Shown here: piece by piece, positions 14,964-23,428 of the stretch
Layout: every line of letters starts with the position of its first letter
Position numbering within the stretch: the first letter of the stretch is position 1
Origin: Bacillota bacterium
GTDB lineage: Bacteria; Bacillota; Clostridia; Acetivibrionales; DSM-1351
Assembly (NCBI GenBank): GCA_023443515.1
Contig: JAEZUC010000076.1
Location: 1 to 44,551, forward strand
DNA length: 44,551 bases
Direction: 5' to 3'
Program-made: the position numbers and the translations under genes
Notes under the pieces: generated by a model
Database searches by the model: none
Told to the model about the DNA's origin: nothing
What the model saw: only the letters and a program-made list of their open reading frames with translations

Positions 14964-15941
14964 ATGAAGATTATAAAAAGTATTTCTTTAGCATTGTTGT
15001 CATTGGCCTTATTACTATGCACAACAATCCCGTCATCAGCGTCAGGAGTTCCTACTGACAAATATACCTATACCTTGTCCGGTGAAGTCGGAACAAAGTC
15101 GGAAACAATTGAATTCGAGAACACTGACGGAGAACAAACGTATAATGTTATTCTAGTTCAAGCCGATTCCGAAATTAAGTTTACACCTAAAGAAAAAATG
15201 TCCGCGGCAGTTAGAGCATATGATCCCGGCGGTGGATATTCAGGAAACTTAATGTGGACAATAGACGGTTCTGAGGAAGCTGTAACCGAAATCGAGGCAA
15301 ATAAAACAGCTACTGCTACTCTTGTTAAAAATTTTTGGGGTCTGCCTGATCCTTACTACGTATTCAGTTTTGGTGATGGAAAAGATACTACTATAATTGT
15401 TTATAAGATTTCTGACAGTGCAGCAACTCCTACACCAAAGCCAACACCAGAACCAGCACCAACTCCAACTCCTACACCAAAGCCAACACCAAAGCCAACA
15501 CCAAAGCCAACACCAACACCAGCGCCTACAACGAAACCTGATCCTTCTACAGCAACACCAAAGCCAGTTCCTACTACTGTAAATGCTACATACAAGGTGC
15601 AACAGGGAGATTCATTGGCAACTATCGCATTAAACAATTATGGAAGCTATAAATATCATACAAAAATATACAATGCAAACAAAGCGCTATTCAAGAAAAA
15701 CAATAACCGTTTAGTTGTTGGTATGACACTTGTTTTACCAAAAGACGGATTACTGCCTGCACTCAAAATCGGAAGCGGAGATAAAGTTTATACCGTAAAG
15801 GCAGGAGATACACTCAGTAAGATTTCAGCTAAGTTTTACGGTGACTCAAGCAAATATAAGAAGATATTCGAGGCAAACAAGGATAGAATTAAAAATCCAA
15901 ACATGATTTACGAAGGACAGAAAATCGTAATAACAAAATAA
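14964..15941 (+). CDS. Secreted double-LysM cell-wall-binding protein
   Basis: A 325-residue exported protein. The signal peptide ends around SSASG (about residue 27). Residues about 30-150 form an unrecognised, probably beta-rich domain (YTLSGEVGTKSETIEF onward). Residues about 153-206 are a Pro/Thr/Lys linker built from TPTPKP-type repeats. Two LysM domains follow, at about 209-258 (YKVQQGDSLATIA) and 275-325 (YTVKAGDTLSKIS). LysM modules bind N-acetylglucosamine glycans, so the protein should sit on peptidoglycan and display the N-terminal domain. No catalytic domain is visible. AGGGG 9 nt before the ATG serves as ribosome binding site. It is a single-gene unit with its own promoter and terminator. 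Confidence 0.9.
   Translation: MKIIKSISLALLSLALLLCTTIPSSASGVPTDKYTYTLSGEVGTKSETIEFENTDGEQTYNVILVQADSEIKFTPKEKMSAAVRAYDPGGGYSGNLMWTIDGSEEAVTEIEANKTATATLVKNFWGLPDPYYVFSFGDGKDTTIIVYKISDSAATPTPKPTPEPAPTPTPTPKPTPKPTPKPTPTPAPTTKPDPSTATPKPVPTTVNATYKVQQGDSLATIALNNYGSYKYHTKIYNANKALFKKNNNRLVVGMTLVLPKDGLLPALKIGSGDKVYTVKAGDTLSKISAKFYGDSSKYKKIFEANKDRIKNPNMIYEGQKIVITK
15415..15560 (+). repeat. Low-complexity CCAACACCAAAG-type repeat coding for a TPKP linker
   Basis: Degenerate 6- and 12-nt units (CCAACA, CCAAAG) are repeated through the linker of the LysM protein. They produce the Pro-Thr-Lys repeat and are prone to length change by slippage. Confidence 0.8.
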
Positions 15942-15966
15942 GTAATGTCTTTTTAATAATAACATA

Positions 15967-16048
15967 AAAAAGACCCTATAATACCGAGGGTTAAAAAGGG
16001 CGCAATGCCCGAAATTTAACTTTCTCTCAGTTTATAGGGTCTTTTTTG
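15967..16048. terminator. Nested bidirectional terminator
   Basis: AAAAAAGACCCTATA at the left pairs with TATAGGGTCTTTTTT at the right, flanking a second stem (GGGTTAAA with TTTAAC) and an innermost GGGC-GCAAT-GCCC hairpin. The A and T runs at the outer ends let it end both the LysM transcript and the convergent second importer operon. Confidence 0.8.
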
Positions 16049-16061
16049 TTAAGTTTATTTA

Positions 16062-16997
16062 TCACCTGGTCCCTTTTTCGTAAGGTATTCCATCCGCTTT
16101 AGGCATTACTGAGCGCCCTACAAACAATACAAGTACAATAATGGTTGTAATATAGGGCAGCATAGATAATATCTGGGACGGTATCTTGACTGTGCCTCCG
16201 CCGAGCAGTACCACCAGTGCCTGAGAAAGTCCGAAAACCAGACATGCACCATATGCCCCTTGGGGTGTCCATTTTCCGAATATTACCGCAGCAAGTGCAA
16301 TAAAACCCTGACCTGATATAGCTGTGGCGGAGTAAAGTGACACCACTGCGAGTGTCATTGCCGCACCTCCTAATCCGGAAAATACACCTGACAGGATAAC
16401 GCAGGAGTACCTTATGGCTGAAACACTTATACCCAATGAATCAGCCGCTGCGGGATGCTCACCCACAGACCGTATTCTGAGTCCCCACTTCGTCCTGAAC
16501 AATACAAACCAAATCGTCAGCATAAGTACAAATGCTATTATTACAGTTGTATTCATATTGAGCAGTGAAAGTACCTGATGTTCCTTTGAATTTATTTCAC
16601 CAAAGATTTTTGGTATCTTTTCAGTTACAGGTTTGGTCATGGTTGCGCCTTCAAAAAAAAGCCTTGATAGAAACAGAGAAAGTCCCAGCCCGAGAAAATT
16701 CATGGCAATCCCCGATACCGTCTGATTTGCTTTAAACGTTACAGTAGCGACAGCATGAAGCAGGGCAAGCAGGCCTCCGGCTAAACCCGCTGATAAAAAT
16801 CCCAGCCAGGGATTAGATGTATAATAACCGACGGTAGCACCTGTGAATGCCCCTATGGTCATCATTCCCTCTATTCCAAGATTGATAACACCTCCACGTT
16901 CGGATATAACTCCTCCCATGGCACCAAAGACCAGAGGTGTTGAATACATCAGGGTTATACTTATTGCAAGCAATATGCTATTTAACACTATCGACAC
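16062..16997 (-). CDS. Second nucleoside importer: permease (NupQ-like)
   Basis: A 311-residue BPD_transp_2 permease with about 8-9 membrane segments. GGVINLGIEGMMTIGAFTGA near residues 35-55, GIAMNFLGLGLSLFLSR and GQGFIALAAVIFGKWTP are the conserved blocks of the shorter BMP-type permease. Its start overlaps the end of the previous permease gene by 20 nt. It is the last gene of the operon and ends just before the shared terminator. Confidence 0.9.
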   Translation of the reverse strand: MSIVLNSILLAISITLMYSTPLVFGAMGGVISERGGVINLGIEGMMTIGAFTGATVGYYTSNPWLGFLSAGLAGGLLALLHAVATVTFKANQTVSGIAMNFLGLGLSLFLSRLFFEGATMTKPVTEKIPKIFGEINSKEHQVLSLLNMNTTVIIAFVLMLTIWFVLFRTKWGLRIRSVGEHPAAADSLGISVSAIRYSCVILSGVFSGLGGAAMTLAVVSLYSATAISGQGFIALAAVIFGKWTPQGAYGACLVFGLSQALVVLLGGGTVKIPSQILSMLPYITTIIVLVLFVGRSVMPKADGIPYEKGTR

Positions 16998-18105
16998 CTC
17001 TCTTCCTGAGTTTGTCTGCTATCAGCGGGAATATTGTCGCCAATGCCACAAAGAATACAATTGTGCCTATCATTATATTAATTATTTCTGACGGAGCCCC
17101 GATATCTGATTGTATTGAGCTACCTCCGTAAAGTAAACCGCTGAAAAACAATCCGGCAAAAATACATCCTACCGGCGAGCTTCCCGCAATAAGTGCTACC
17201 GAGAGACCATTCATGCCATTTCCTTCAAAAATGGAAAGGGTAGAAATCCTGTGGGGGTCACAGCCTGTAATTTGCATAGCACCTGCAAGACCGGATATGG
17301 CTCCCGCGATAACCATGGACAGGATTATTTTTGAAGTTACATTCATGCCTGAAAATTCTGCCGCATCCCTGTTGAAGCCTACTGCACGTAGTTCAAAGCC
17401 TTTCGTAGTTCTGTAAAGAAAAAATGTAACCAGTATTACTACTATTATAGCTACCAGTATCCCGTAATTCAGATTGGTCCTGAGTAATATCTCCTGCAGG
17501 ACCGGATGTTCTTTCAGCCATTCTCTTCCCTGTTTGGAGGTTTTCCAGCTTTGAAGCACTGTTGTATACGTCTGAGTCTTTACTTCATATGTAGCCTCCG
17601 CATTGGGCTTTTTCAATCCGGGTAGCGTAATTATGAAATTATTCATATAAAGTGCAATCCAGTTCAGCATAATACCAGTTATTACCTCATGAATACCAAA
17701 ACGCCCCTTAAGAAAACCTACCACTCCGCCATAAACAGCTCCTATTGCTATGGCTGCTATAATGACTACCAATATCTGAAGAGGGCCCGGAAGATTCAGT
17801 TTATACCCTAGAACTGCTGCAGTAATAGCACCCATAATGTACTGTCCCTCAGTTCCGATGTTGAACAGACCTGTTTTAAATGCAAAAGATACACTCACGG
17901 CTGTAAGGATTATAGGCGTTGCTTTTATTATGGTGTTTGAAATATATTTCGGTTTTGAAAATATGCCTCTGAACAGGGAGGTAAATGCATCTATAGGATT
18001 GTATCCTGCAATTGCAAGAACTATAGCACCCACAACGAATCCCAATATAATAGAAAGAAAAATTCCGGTCAAGGGCTTTTTAATAATCCTACTTATATGC
18101 TTCAT
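16978..18105 (-). CDS. Second nucleoside importer: permease (NupP-like)
   Basis: A 375-residue permease with the family blocks FKTGLFNIGTEGQYIMGAI near residue 77, GIHEVITGIMLNWIALY, and AGAISGLAGAMQITG with GNGMNGLSVALIAGSSP. A long extracytoplasmic stretch around KKPNAEATYEVKTQTYTT separates the middle segments, as in other YufP-type permeases. It overlaps the ATPase gene by 17 nt and the next permease by 20 nt. Confidence 0.9.
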   Translation of the reverse strand: MKHISRIIKKPLTGIFLSIILGFVVGAIVLAIAGYNPIDAFTSLFRGIFSKPKYISNTIIKATPIILTAVSVSFAFKTGLFNIGTEGQYIMGAITAAVLGYKLNLPGPLQILVVIIAAIAIGAVYGGVVGFLKGRFGIHEVITGIMLNWIALYMNNFIITLPGLKKPNAEATYEVKTQTYTTVLQSWKTSKQGREWLKEHPVLQEILLRTNLNYGILVAIIVVILVTFFLYRTTKGFELRAVGFNRDAAEFSGMNVTSKIILSMVIAGAISGLAGAMQITGCDPHRISTLSIFEGNGMNGLSVALIAGSSPVGCIFAGLFFSGLLYGGSSIQSDIGAPSEIINIMIGTIVFFVALATIFPLIADKLRKRGVDSVK

Positions 18106-19645
18106 TTTTTTTACCCCCTCCTGCCATAAGCAATCCGATGGTGTTCTCGTCCACCTCTTTCTGACTGAAAGTGGCTATGATTCTTCCGTCATAAAGCACG
18201 GCGATTGTGTCAGAAACATCCATAATTTCATCAAGCTCAAAAGATATAAGTAAAACAGCCTTGCCTTCATCACGTTGACTTATCAAAGCTTTGTGAACAT
18301 ACTCAATTGCTCCTACATCCAGGCCTCTGGTAGGCTGTACCGCTACAAGAAGCTCCGGATCGTTGGTTACCTCCCTGGCAATAATGACCTTTTGCTGGTT
18401 ACCCCCTGAAAGAGCTCTTACTTTAGTGTCTTCACAGTTAGACGGTCGTACATCAAAACGTTCTATACAACCTTTGGCAAATGAATATATGGATTTGTAG
18501 TCCAATACTCCGGAACGGGAAAAAGGCTTATTTCCATAATTTTCTAGAACAAAGTTTTCTGCTACTGAAAAATCCAGCACTAAGCCTCTTTTGTGTCGGT
18601 CTTCGTGAATTGTGCAAAGCTTATTGTCCAAAACACTCCTTGGAGATGTGTTTTGTATTTCTTTACCATGTATCTTTATCTTTCCGCTTTTAACTTTTGA
18701 CAGACATGTAATAGCTTCCACCAATTCTTTCTGACCATTTCCGTCAATACCGGCAATACCCACGATTTCACCCTTTCTTACTGAAAGAGAAAGGTTCTTC
18801 ACCTTTTCAATGCCTCTATTGTCAGCAACCGTTAGATTGTCGATTTCAAATATAACCTCTTTTGGTTCCGGAGGCGTTTTCTTTATATGGAGATCTACAT
18901 CGTGTCCGACCATCATGGACGCAAGCTGCATTTCATCTACATCTTTTACATTCACTGTGTCTATGTACACTCCTCGTCTGATTATAGTGCATACATCTGA
19001 GGATTCCTTTATCTCCTTCAATTTATGTGTAATAATAATTATTGTCTTACCATCGTCTATAAGGTTATGCATGATAGTAATCAGATCCTGAATTTCCTGG
19101 GGAGTTAATACAGCAGTTGGTTCATCAAGTATCAGTATTTCAGCTCCCCTGTAAAGTGCTTTCAGAATTTCAACTCTCTGCTGCATTCCAACTGTAATAT
19201 CTTCAATTTTTGAGTCAGGGTCCACATACAACCCATATTTTTTGCTGAGCTCTTGAATATCTTGCCTTACTTTTTTATTGTCAATAATTCCGGCTTTATT
19301 TGTGATTTCTTTGCCAAGAATTATATTCTGTGACACAGTGAAGTTCTCAACCAGCATGAAGTGCTGGTGTACCATTCCTATGCCGTTTGCAATAGCCATA
19401 TTAGGTTTTTTTATGTCAACTTTATTGCCCTTAAGGTAAATATCTCCGCTGTCGGCTTGGTACAATCCGTAAAGGATATTCATCAGGGTTGATTTACCTG
19501 CTCCGTTTTCCCCCAGCATTGCGTGTATAGTGCCTTTTTTAATATCAAGGCTGACCTTGTCCAGAGCACAAAAATCTCCGAAATATTTTGTAATGTTTCG
19601 CATTTGCACTGCAAACTGTCCGCTAATGTCCATAGTTACCCCCAT
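18089..19645 (-). CDS. Second nucleoside importer: double-domain ATPase (NupO-like)
   Basis: A 518-residue protein with two ABC domains. Domain 1 carries Walker A GENGAGKSTL, signature ITVGMQQRVEI and Walker B ILDEPTAVLTPQE. Domain 2 has IDGNGQKE, a full LSGGNQQKV signature and VQPTRGLDVGA. It is a clear paralogue of the ATPase of the first importer and has the same gene order around it. It lies 58 nt downstream of the binding-protein gene. Confidence 0.92.
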   Translation of the reverse strand: MGVTMDISGQFAVQMRNITKYFGDFCALDKVSLDIKKGTIHAMLGENGAGKSTLMNILYGLYQADSGDIYLKGNKVDIKKPNMAIANGIGMVHQHFMLVENFTVSQNIILGKEITNKAGIIDNKKVRQDIQELSKKYGLYVDPDSKIEDITVGMQQRVEILKALYRGAEILILDEPTAVLTPQEIQDLITIMHNLIDDGKTIIIITHKLKEIKESSDVCTIIRRGVYIDTVNVKDVDEMQLASMMVGHDVDLHIKKTPPEPKEVIFEIDNLTVADNRGIEKVKNLSLSVRKGEIVGIAGIDGNGQKELVEAITCLSKVKSGKIKIHGKEIQNTSPRSVLDNKLCTIHEDRHKRGLVLDFSVAENFVLENYGNKPFSRSGVLDYKSIYSFAKGCIERFDVRPSNCEDTKVRALSGGNQQKVIIAREVTNDPELLVAVQPTRGLDVGAIEYVHKALISQRDEGKAVLLISFELDEIMDVSDTIAVLYDGRIIATFSQKEVDENTIGLLMAGGGKKNEAYK

Positions 19646-19703
19646 GCTTTTAGTTGGTAATGCAACAATTAGGGGGGAATTATCCCCCCTATTTATATAA
19701 ATT

Positions 19704-20792
19704 TTATTTGAGTGTACTTATGTAGCTATCGAAAGTAGCCTGACTGTATGGAACGTCGATTGATTCATTTATTAATTTCTCTTCAACCGCCTTGGCATCT
19801 GTCAAGACTTTCTCATCCACATTAGGATTTTTTTCAGGAATGCCGACGCAGCCTTCCTTCATACCAAACACCTGAGTGGTTCCACCAAGTTCCTTGCCAT
19901 CCTTTACCTGTGTTGATACGAGATTCATTGCCTTGCCCACAAGCTTCATAGCGGATATAAGAATATTTTTTGGAGCCAGGTAGCTCTGGTCACGGTCAAC
20001 ACCTATAGCAAACTTGTTGGCTTCTTTGGCTGCTTCTATAACACCGATGCCAGCACCACCGGCAGCATGGAATACAATGTCGCAACCCTTGGTATACATG
20101 GAGGATGCTATGGCTTTTCCACCCGCTTGATCTGTAAAACTGTTGGCATACTGTACATTAACAGTAATATCCTTTCCGAGTTCCTTGGAAGCATAAGCAA
20201 CTCCTGCTCTGTAACCATACTCGAACTGGTCGATAACATCGCCCTTGATACCGCCTACAAAACCAACCTTGTTTGTCTTCGTTGTTTTGGCAGCAATGTA
20301 GCCAACCAAAAAGGATGGTTCCTGTGCCTTGAACACAACACCTATGACATTGGATGGTGTCTCTTCTCCATAGGAGTTGTCCACGATTGCATAGGTCTTA
20401 TCAGGATATTGGGAAGCCGCAGTCTTTATTGCATCCGCCATAGCAAAGCCTATACCCCAGATGAGACTGTTATTCTGATCAGCCAGCTTGTCCAGATTCG
20501 TTACATAATCGCTTTCCTGCTTTGATTCCAGATAGGAAATAGACGCATTTGTATCTTTACTGAACTGCTGAAGACCTTCCCAGGCAGACTGGTTGAAGGA
20601 CTGATCGTTGATTCCGCCCACATCAGTTACCATACCTACAACCATGGATGAAGCAGTTGCACTGCTTTTAGAGGTTGAATCACCCGTGGAAGTGCCGGAA
20701 GTCGAATTGTCTTTGTCTGTTGTACCGCCTCCGCAGGCAGCAAGTGATACTATCAATGCCAGGGTTAATATACTTGATAATACTTTTTTCAT
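19704..20792 (-). CDS. Second nucleoside importer: BMP-family binding lipoprotein
   Basis: A 362-residue lipoprotein with a signal peptide ending in the lipobox LAAC and a short Gly/Ser/Thr linker. The binding domain begins MVTDVGGINDQSFNQSAWEGL, the textbook BmpA/Med/PnrA start, and has KVGFVGGIKGDVIDQFEYGY in the middle. It is closer to the canonical purine-nucleoside-binding type than the lipoprotein at 12311-13540, so the two importers may differ in substrate. A strong ribosome binding site (TAGGAGG) and a near-perfect promoter lie upstream. Confidence 0.92.
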   Translation of the reverse strand: MKKVLSSILTLALIVSLAACGGGTTDKDNSTSGTSTGDSTSKSSATASSMVVGMVTDVGGINDQSFNQSAWEGLQQFSKDTNASISYLESKQESDYVTNLDKLADQNNSLIWGIGFAMADAIKTAASQYPDKTYAIVDNSYGEETPSNVIGVVFKAQEPSFLVGYIAAKTTKTNKVGFVGGIKGDVIDQFEYGYRAGVAYASKELGKDITVNVQYANSFTDQAGGKAIASSMYTKGCDIVFHAAGGAGIGVIEAAKEANKFAIGVDRDQSYLAPKNILISAMKLVGKAMNLVSTQVKDGKELGGTTQVFGMKEGCVGIPEKNPNVDEKVLTDAKAVEEKLINESIDVPYSQATFDSYISTLK

Positions 20793-20895
20793 TTTTTACC
20801 TCCTAAAAGAATAGTTGTATTTATATACAGCGAAAGCAACACTTATGATGTTATTCCGCTACATACCACTGAATTAACTGGTTTGTCCTACCATT

Positions 20896-20924
20896 TTTAT
20901 ACCATATATTGCAGTGTATGTAAA
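20896..20924 (-). promoter_or_regulatory. Promoter of the second nucleoside importer operon
   Basis: On the minus strand TTTACA (20924-20919), 17-nt spacer, TATAAA (20901-20896). It predicts a start near 20889 and a leader of about 97 nt. I looked for a purine riboswitch in that leader and found no matching core. Confidence 0.7.
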
Positions 20925-20942
20925 CTATGTAAGATAATAGAC

Positions 20943-20972
20943 TTGCTGTTATAGAACTGAGTATCCTATAAT
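20943..20972 (+). promoter_or_regulatory. Predicted promoter of the anchored protein gene
   Basis: TTGCTG (20943-20948), 18-nt spacer, TATAAT (20967-20972), divergent from the importer promoter. Confidence 0.5.
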
Positions 20973-20973
20973 A

Positions 20974-21005
20974 ATTATTGAATAATATGTTTATTATTCA
21001 ATAAT
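20974..21005 (+). promoter_or_regulatory. 14-bp palindrome at the predicted transcription start
   Basis: ATTATTGAATAATA and TATTATTCAATAAT are perfect reverse complements around a 4-nt TGTT loop. The palindrome begins right after the -10 box and ends 4 nt before the AGGAGG of the downstream gene, so it can be an operator or a leader hairpin that hides the ribosome binding site. Confidence 0.45.
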
Positions 21006-21021
21006 TGTAGGAGGGTTTTGA

Positions 21022-21633
21022 ATGAGAAAAAGAGGTTTTATTGCTATGGTAATGTTGATTTTATTAGTGAGTACAAATGTTTACGCCGGGGATATACCAG
21101 AGTCTATTATGTTAGGCAATCAAAAAGCGCTCTTGATAGGAAAAATAACAACTGTCAATAAAGATACATATAGTATCCTTCCTTCTACTGTTTTGATGGG
21201 AAGTATACAGAAATCAGAAATTACAATCCAGAAATTTGATAAATATTATGGAACAGACAATAAACCTAAAGTAGGAGATTTTATTGTTGCTGTTTTGTTA
21301 GATGATAATAAGGTTGATGATACTTGGGTATTCAAAAGTACCTCTGATGATTATAAAACCTTAAAGCTTGTAAGTGAGCCATATGATATGGTAGTTCGTT
21401 ATGAAAAATATATCAATGAGGGAAAATACTTTGAAGCACAAAAGAGGATAAATGAAGAGACCAAGGCTTCAATCACTTCTGATAATGCCAATTTAGATAA
21501 TACAGATACAGTAAAGATTAATTTAGGGCAATCTTACTTAAATAATAAACCATTGCTACTGTTATTAACTGTGACTGTTGTTGGGTTAATATTCTTCTAT
21601 TTATTTAGACTTAAAAAAAGCCATAATAAGTAA
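21022..21633 (+). CDS. Secreted, C-terminally anchored protein of unknown function
   Basis: A 203-residue protein with a signal peptide cleaved near VYAGD (about residue 23), an outside domain of about 150 residues, and one C-terminal membrane segment (LLLLLTVTVVGLIFFYLF) followed by a basic tail KKSHNK. There is no LPXTG, so sorting is by the hydrophobic anchor. The outside part starts MLGNQKALLIGKITTVNKDTYS and looks like a small beta-barrel similar to other clostridial proteins of unknown role; no family is recognised. AGGAGGG 8 nt ahead of the ATG supports the start. Confidence 0.75.
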   Translation: MRKRGFIAMVMLILLVSTNVYAGDIPESIMLGNQKALLIGKITTVNKDTYSILPSTVLMGSIQKSEITIQKFDKYYGTDNKPKVGDFIVAVLLDDNKVDDTWVFKSTSDDYKTLKLVSEPYDMVVRYEKYINEGKYFEAQKRINEETKASITSDNANLDNTDTVKINLGQSYLNNKPLLLLLTVTVVGLIFFYLFRLKKSHNK

Positions 21634-21639
21634 GTATAA

Positions 21640-21947
21640 GGGGTTGTTGCAAAACTAAAAAGCTTTTCTGTTTTAACACCTGTACTCCCGTATAAAATTG
21701 TATCAATGATTGCTTCTTTAGATATTTGCAAGTGTTTCTAGTGGCTCATCATTGAATATTTTACCGTCGCTCACATTCATCGTCCATGATTCATTGTTTT
21801 GCTAACCCCTACATCGTGTAGGGGTTCCGGTAAAATATCTATGTTCGCCGACAAACATCTGCAAATATCTTTAACCAAGCTTCCATTGATACAATTTATA
21901 CTCTCGTACGGCTAGAAAAGATAAAAATTAAGTTTTGCAACAGCCCC
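21640..21947. mobile_element. MITE-like 308-bp inverted-repeat element
   Basis: The left end GGGGTTGTTGCAAAACT and the right end AGTTTTGCAACAGCCCC are near-perfect terminal inverted repeats. The similarity continues inward for about 100 bp on each side: TTGTATCAATG, AGATATTTGCA and CTTTTCT blocks recur in inverse order. A second inverted pair lies further in (AATATTTTACCG at 21755 and CGGTAAAATAT at 21829), and at the centre a 10-bp hairpin AACCCCTACA-TCG-TGTAGGGGTT (21804-21826). It carries no ORF. Ends of the form GGGGCTGTTGCAAAA resemble those of known insertion sequences, so a non-autonomous derivative moved by such a transposase is likely. No clear target duplication was found. Confidence 0.7.
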
Positions 21948-21984
21948 ATATTATTATCACTATTCATATAATTAGCCTGATTTT

Positions 21985-22656
21985 TTACTCCTCAAATCCG
22001 TGGACGATATATTCCTTTACCTGCCCAAGCTCTTCAATAACCGCAGTAGCCCGGAAAAGATCCTGCATCCCCGATGTGGGATTCCGATAACCGATACATG
22101 CTATTCCTGCTGAAACCGCTGCCTGAACTCCGGAAGTAGAATCTTCTATGGCTATTGCACTATCCTTTTGTACTCCACTGATGGAAAGTACTTTTTGATA
22201 GATATCAGGACTTGGTTTCTGGAACTTTACCTCGTCTCCTGTAACAGAGTAATCAAAATATCCGCTTAATCGGAAATTATCCAGCACACAACTGACGTAG
22301 TACCTGTTTGAAGATGAGGCAATTGCTGTTTTGTAATTATTTTTTCTAAGCTCGGTCAACAACTCCTCAAGTCCCTTTGAGGGTAATATATTTTCATTTT
22401 TTACATAACCCAGAATCAGATTAAACTGACGCATCTCCAGTTCTTCGTGACTGGCATTCAGGTTGTTTTCATTTATTATTCTCGTCCACAAGTCCTTGTT
22501 AGGCTTACCGACGTATTCTTTGAGATCAAATGATTCATTAAGTCCATAGCTTTGTAAAATTTCCAATTTTGCACGATAATGCAGAGGTTCACTATCAAAT
22601 ATAACTCCATCTACATCAAATATGACTAAATTGATTTTACGTTCCTCCGTATTCAC
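21985..22656 (-). CDS. HAD-family hydrolase, beta-phosphoglucomutase-like
   Basis: A 223-residue HAD subfamily IA protein. Motif I is FDVDGVIFDSE (nucleophile and acid Asp), motif II is ASSSN, the Lys motif is KFQKPSPDIY and motif IV is EDSTSGVQAA. The cap with SEPLHYRAKLEILQSYG is typical of beta-phosphoglucomutase and 2-deoxyglucose-6-phosphatase relatives. It is the last gene of the polyol operon, 45 nt after the MgtC-like gene, so it may dephosphorylate a sugar phosphate of that pathway; the substrate is unknown. Confidence 0.85.
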   Translation of the reverse strand: MNTEERKINLVIFDVDGVIFDSEPLHYRAKLEILQSYGLNESFDLKEYVGKPNKDLWTRIINENNLNASHEELEMRQFNLILGYVKNENILPSKGLEELLTELRKNNYKTAIASSSNRYYVSCVLDNFRLSGYFDYSVTGDEVKFQKPSPDIYQKVLSISGVQKDSAIAIEDSTSGVQAAVSAGIACIGYRNPTSGMQDLFRATAVIEELGQVKEYIVHGFEE

Positions 22657-22701
22657 TTTATCACCTCAGACCTTTATTTTAACTTTTTTAATATGCATAA
22701 A

Positions 22702-23403
22702 CTATATTTCATGAATACAGTTCAGTGACGCTGCATGGCTAAGGGATTGTAAAACCTCGGTACGCGGCCGATTTTCCTTTGTTTGTACCGAAAGGAGGAC
22801 AGACATAGCCTTTTTCTCCTCGCCTCTGTTTTTCACAATTTGAACATCCATGACATCAATAGCGTTTTTCTTGGCCAGGCTGAGAAATGAACCCAGTCCC
22901 AGTGAGTTTTCAAATTCCAGGTATAGATGCATCATATTGGATTTCTTACGCATTATATTGTCCATCTTATGCAAAATAGTCATGACAAAAAATATAGTTG
23001 TACCACCCAAAATTGCGCCTTCGTAAAAGCCAATACCTATTGACAAGCCTATGCAAGCTGAAGCCCATAAACCGGCAGCTGTAGTCAGACCCCTGACTTG
23101 GTTCCTTCCGGTGATAATTATGGTTCCGGCACCCAGAAATCCGATGCCACTGACAACCTGAGCTCCCAATCTGCCGATATCTCCGGTATGATATGTTTGG
23201 TAAATATATTGATTTGTCATCATTACTATTGTTGAACCCAGGCATACAAGTATGTATGTGCGAAAACCCGCGGGGTGGCGTTTACGTCCCCTTTCATAGC
23301 CAAGAATTCCGCTAATTACTACAGAAAGAATAATACGTACGCAAATGGAAAGAACATTTACATCTTTTAATATGGCTAATTGGCTAATCAATCCGTAAAT
23401 CAC
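22702..23403 (-). CDS. MgtC/SapB-family membrane protein
   Basis: A 233-residue protein with four to five membrane segments in the first 145 residues. The MgtC blocks GILGYERGRKRHPAGFRTYILVCLG, GIGFLGAGTII and RGLTTAAGLWASACIGL are all present. A soluble C-terminal domain of about 85 residues (HLYLEFENSLGLGSF) resembles the ACT-like tail of MgtC proteins. MgtC modulates Mg2+ stress and F-ATPase in pathogens; the role in a clostridium is unclear. It lies 25 nt downstream of the phosphodiesterase gene, within the same minus-strand array. Confidence 0.88.
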   Translation of the reverse strand: MIYGLISQLAILKDVNVLSICVRIILSVVISGILGYERGRKRHPAGFRTYILVCLGSTIVMMTNQYIYQTYHTGDIGRLGAQVVSGIGFLGAGTIIITGRNQVRGLTTAAGLWASACIGLSIGIGFYEGAILGGTTIFFVMTILHKMDNIMRKKSNMMHLYLEFENSLGLGSFLSLAKKNAIDVMDVQIVKNRGEEKKAMSVLLSVQTKENRPRTEVLQSLSHAASLNCIHEI

Positions 23404-23428
23404 CTTCTTATCTATGGCCTTTTAGCAT

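Noticed and set aside
15415..15560. Short regular repeats that could suggest a CRISPR array
   Set aside because: Units are 6-12 nt without spacers, and they are in frame as a Pro/Thr/Lys linker.
15249..15637. Minus-strand ORFs rich in Cys/Trp/Arg or Gly/Val opposite the LysM gene
   Set aside because: They are reverse-frame shadows of the CCAACACCAAAG repeats that encode the TPKP linker; the plus-strand frame has a signal peptide, two LysM domains and a ribosome binding site.
20793..20889. Purine riboswitch in the leader of the second nucleoside importer
   Set aside because: I looked for the conserved three-way-junction core; ATATGG is present by chance near the promoter but the other conserved junction segments are absent.
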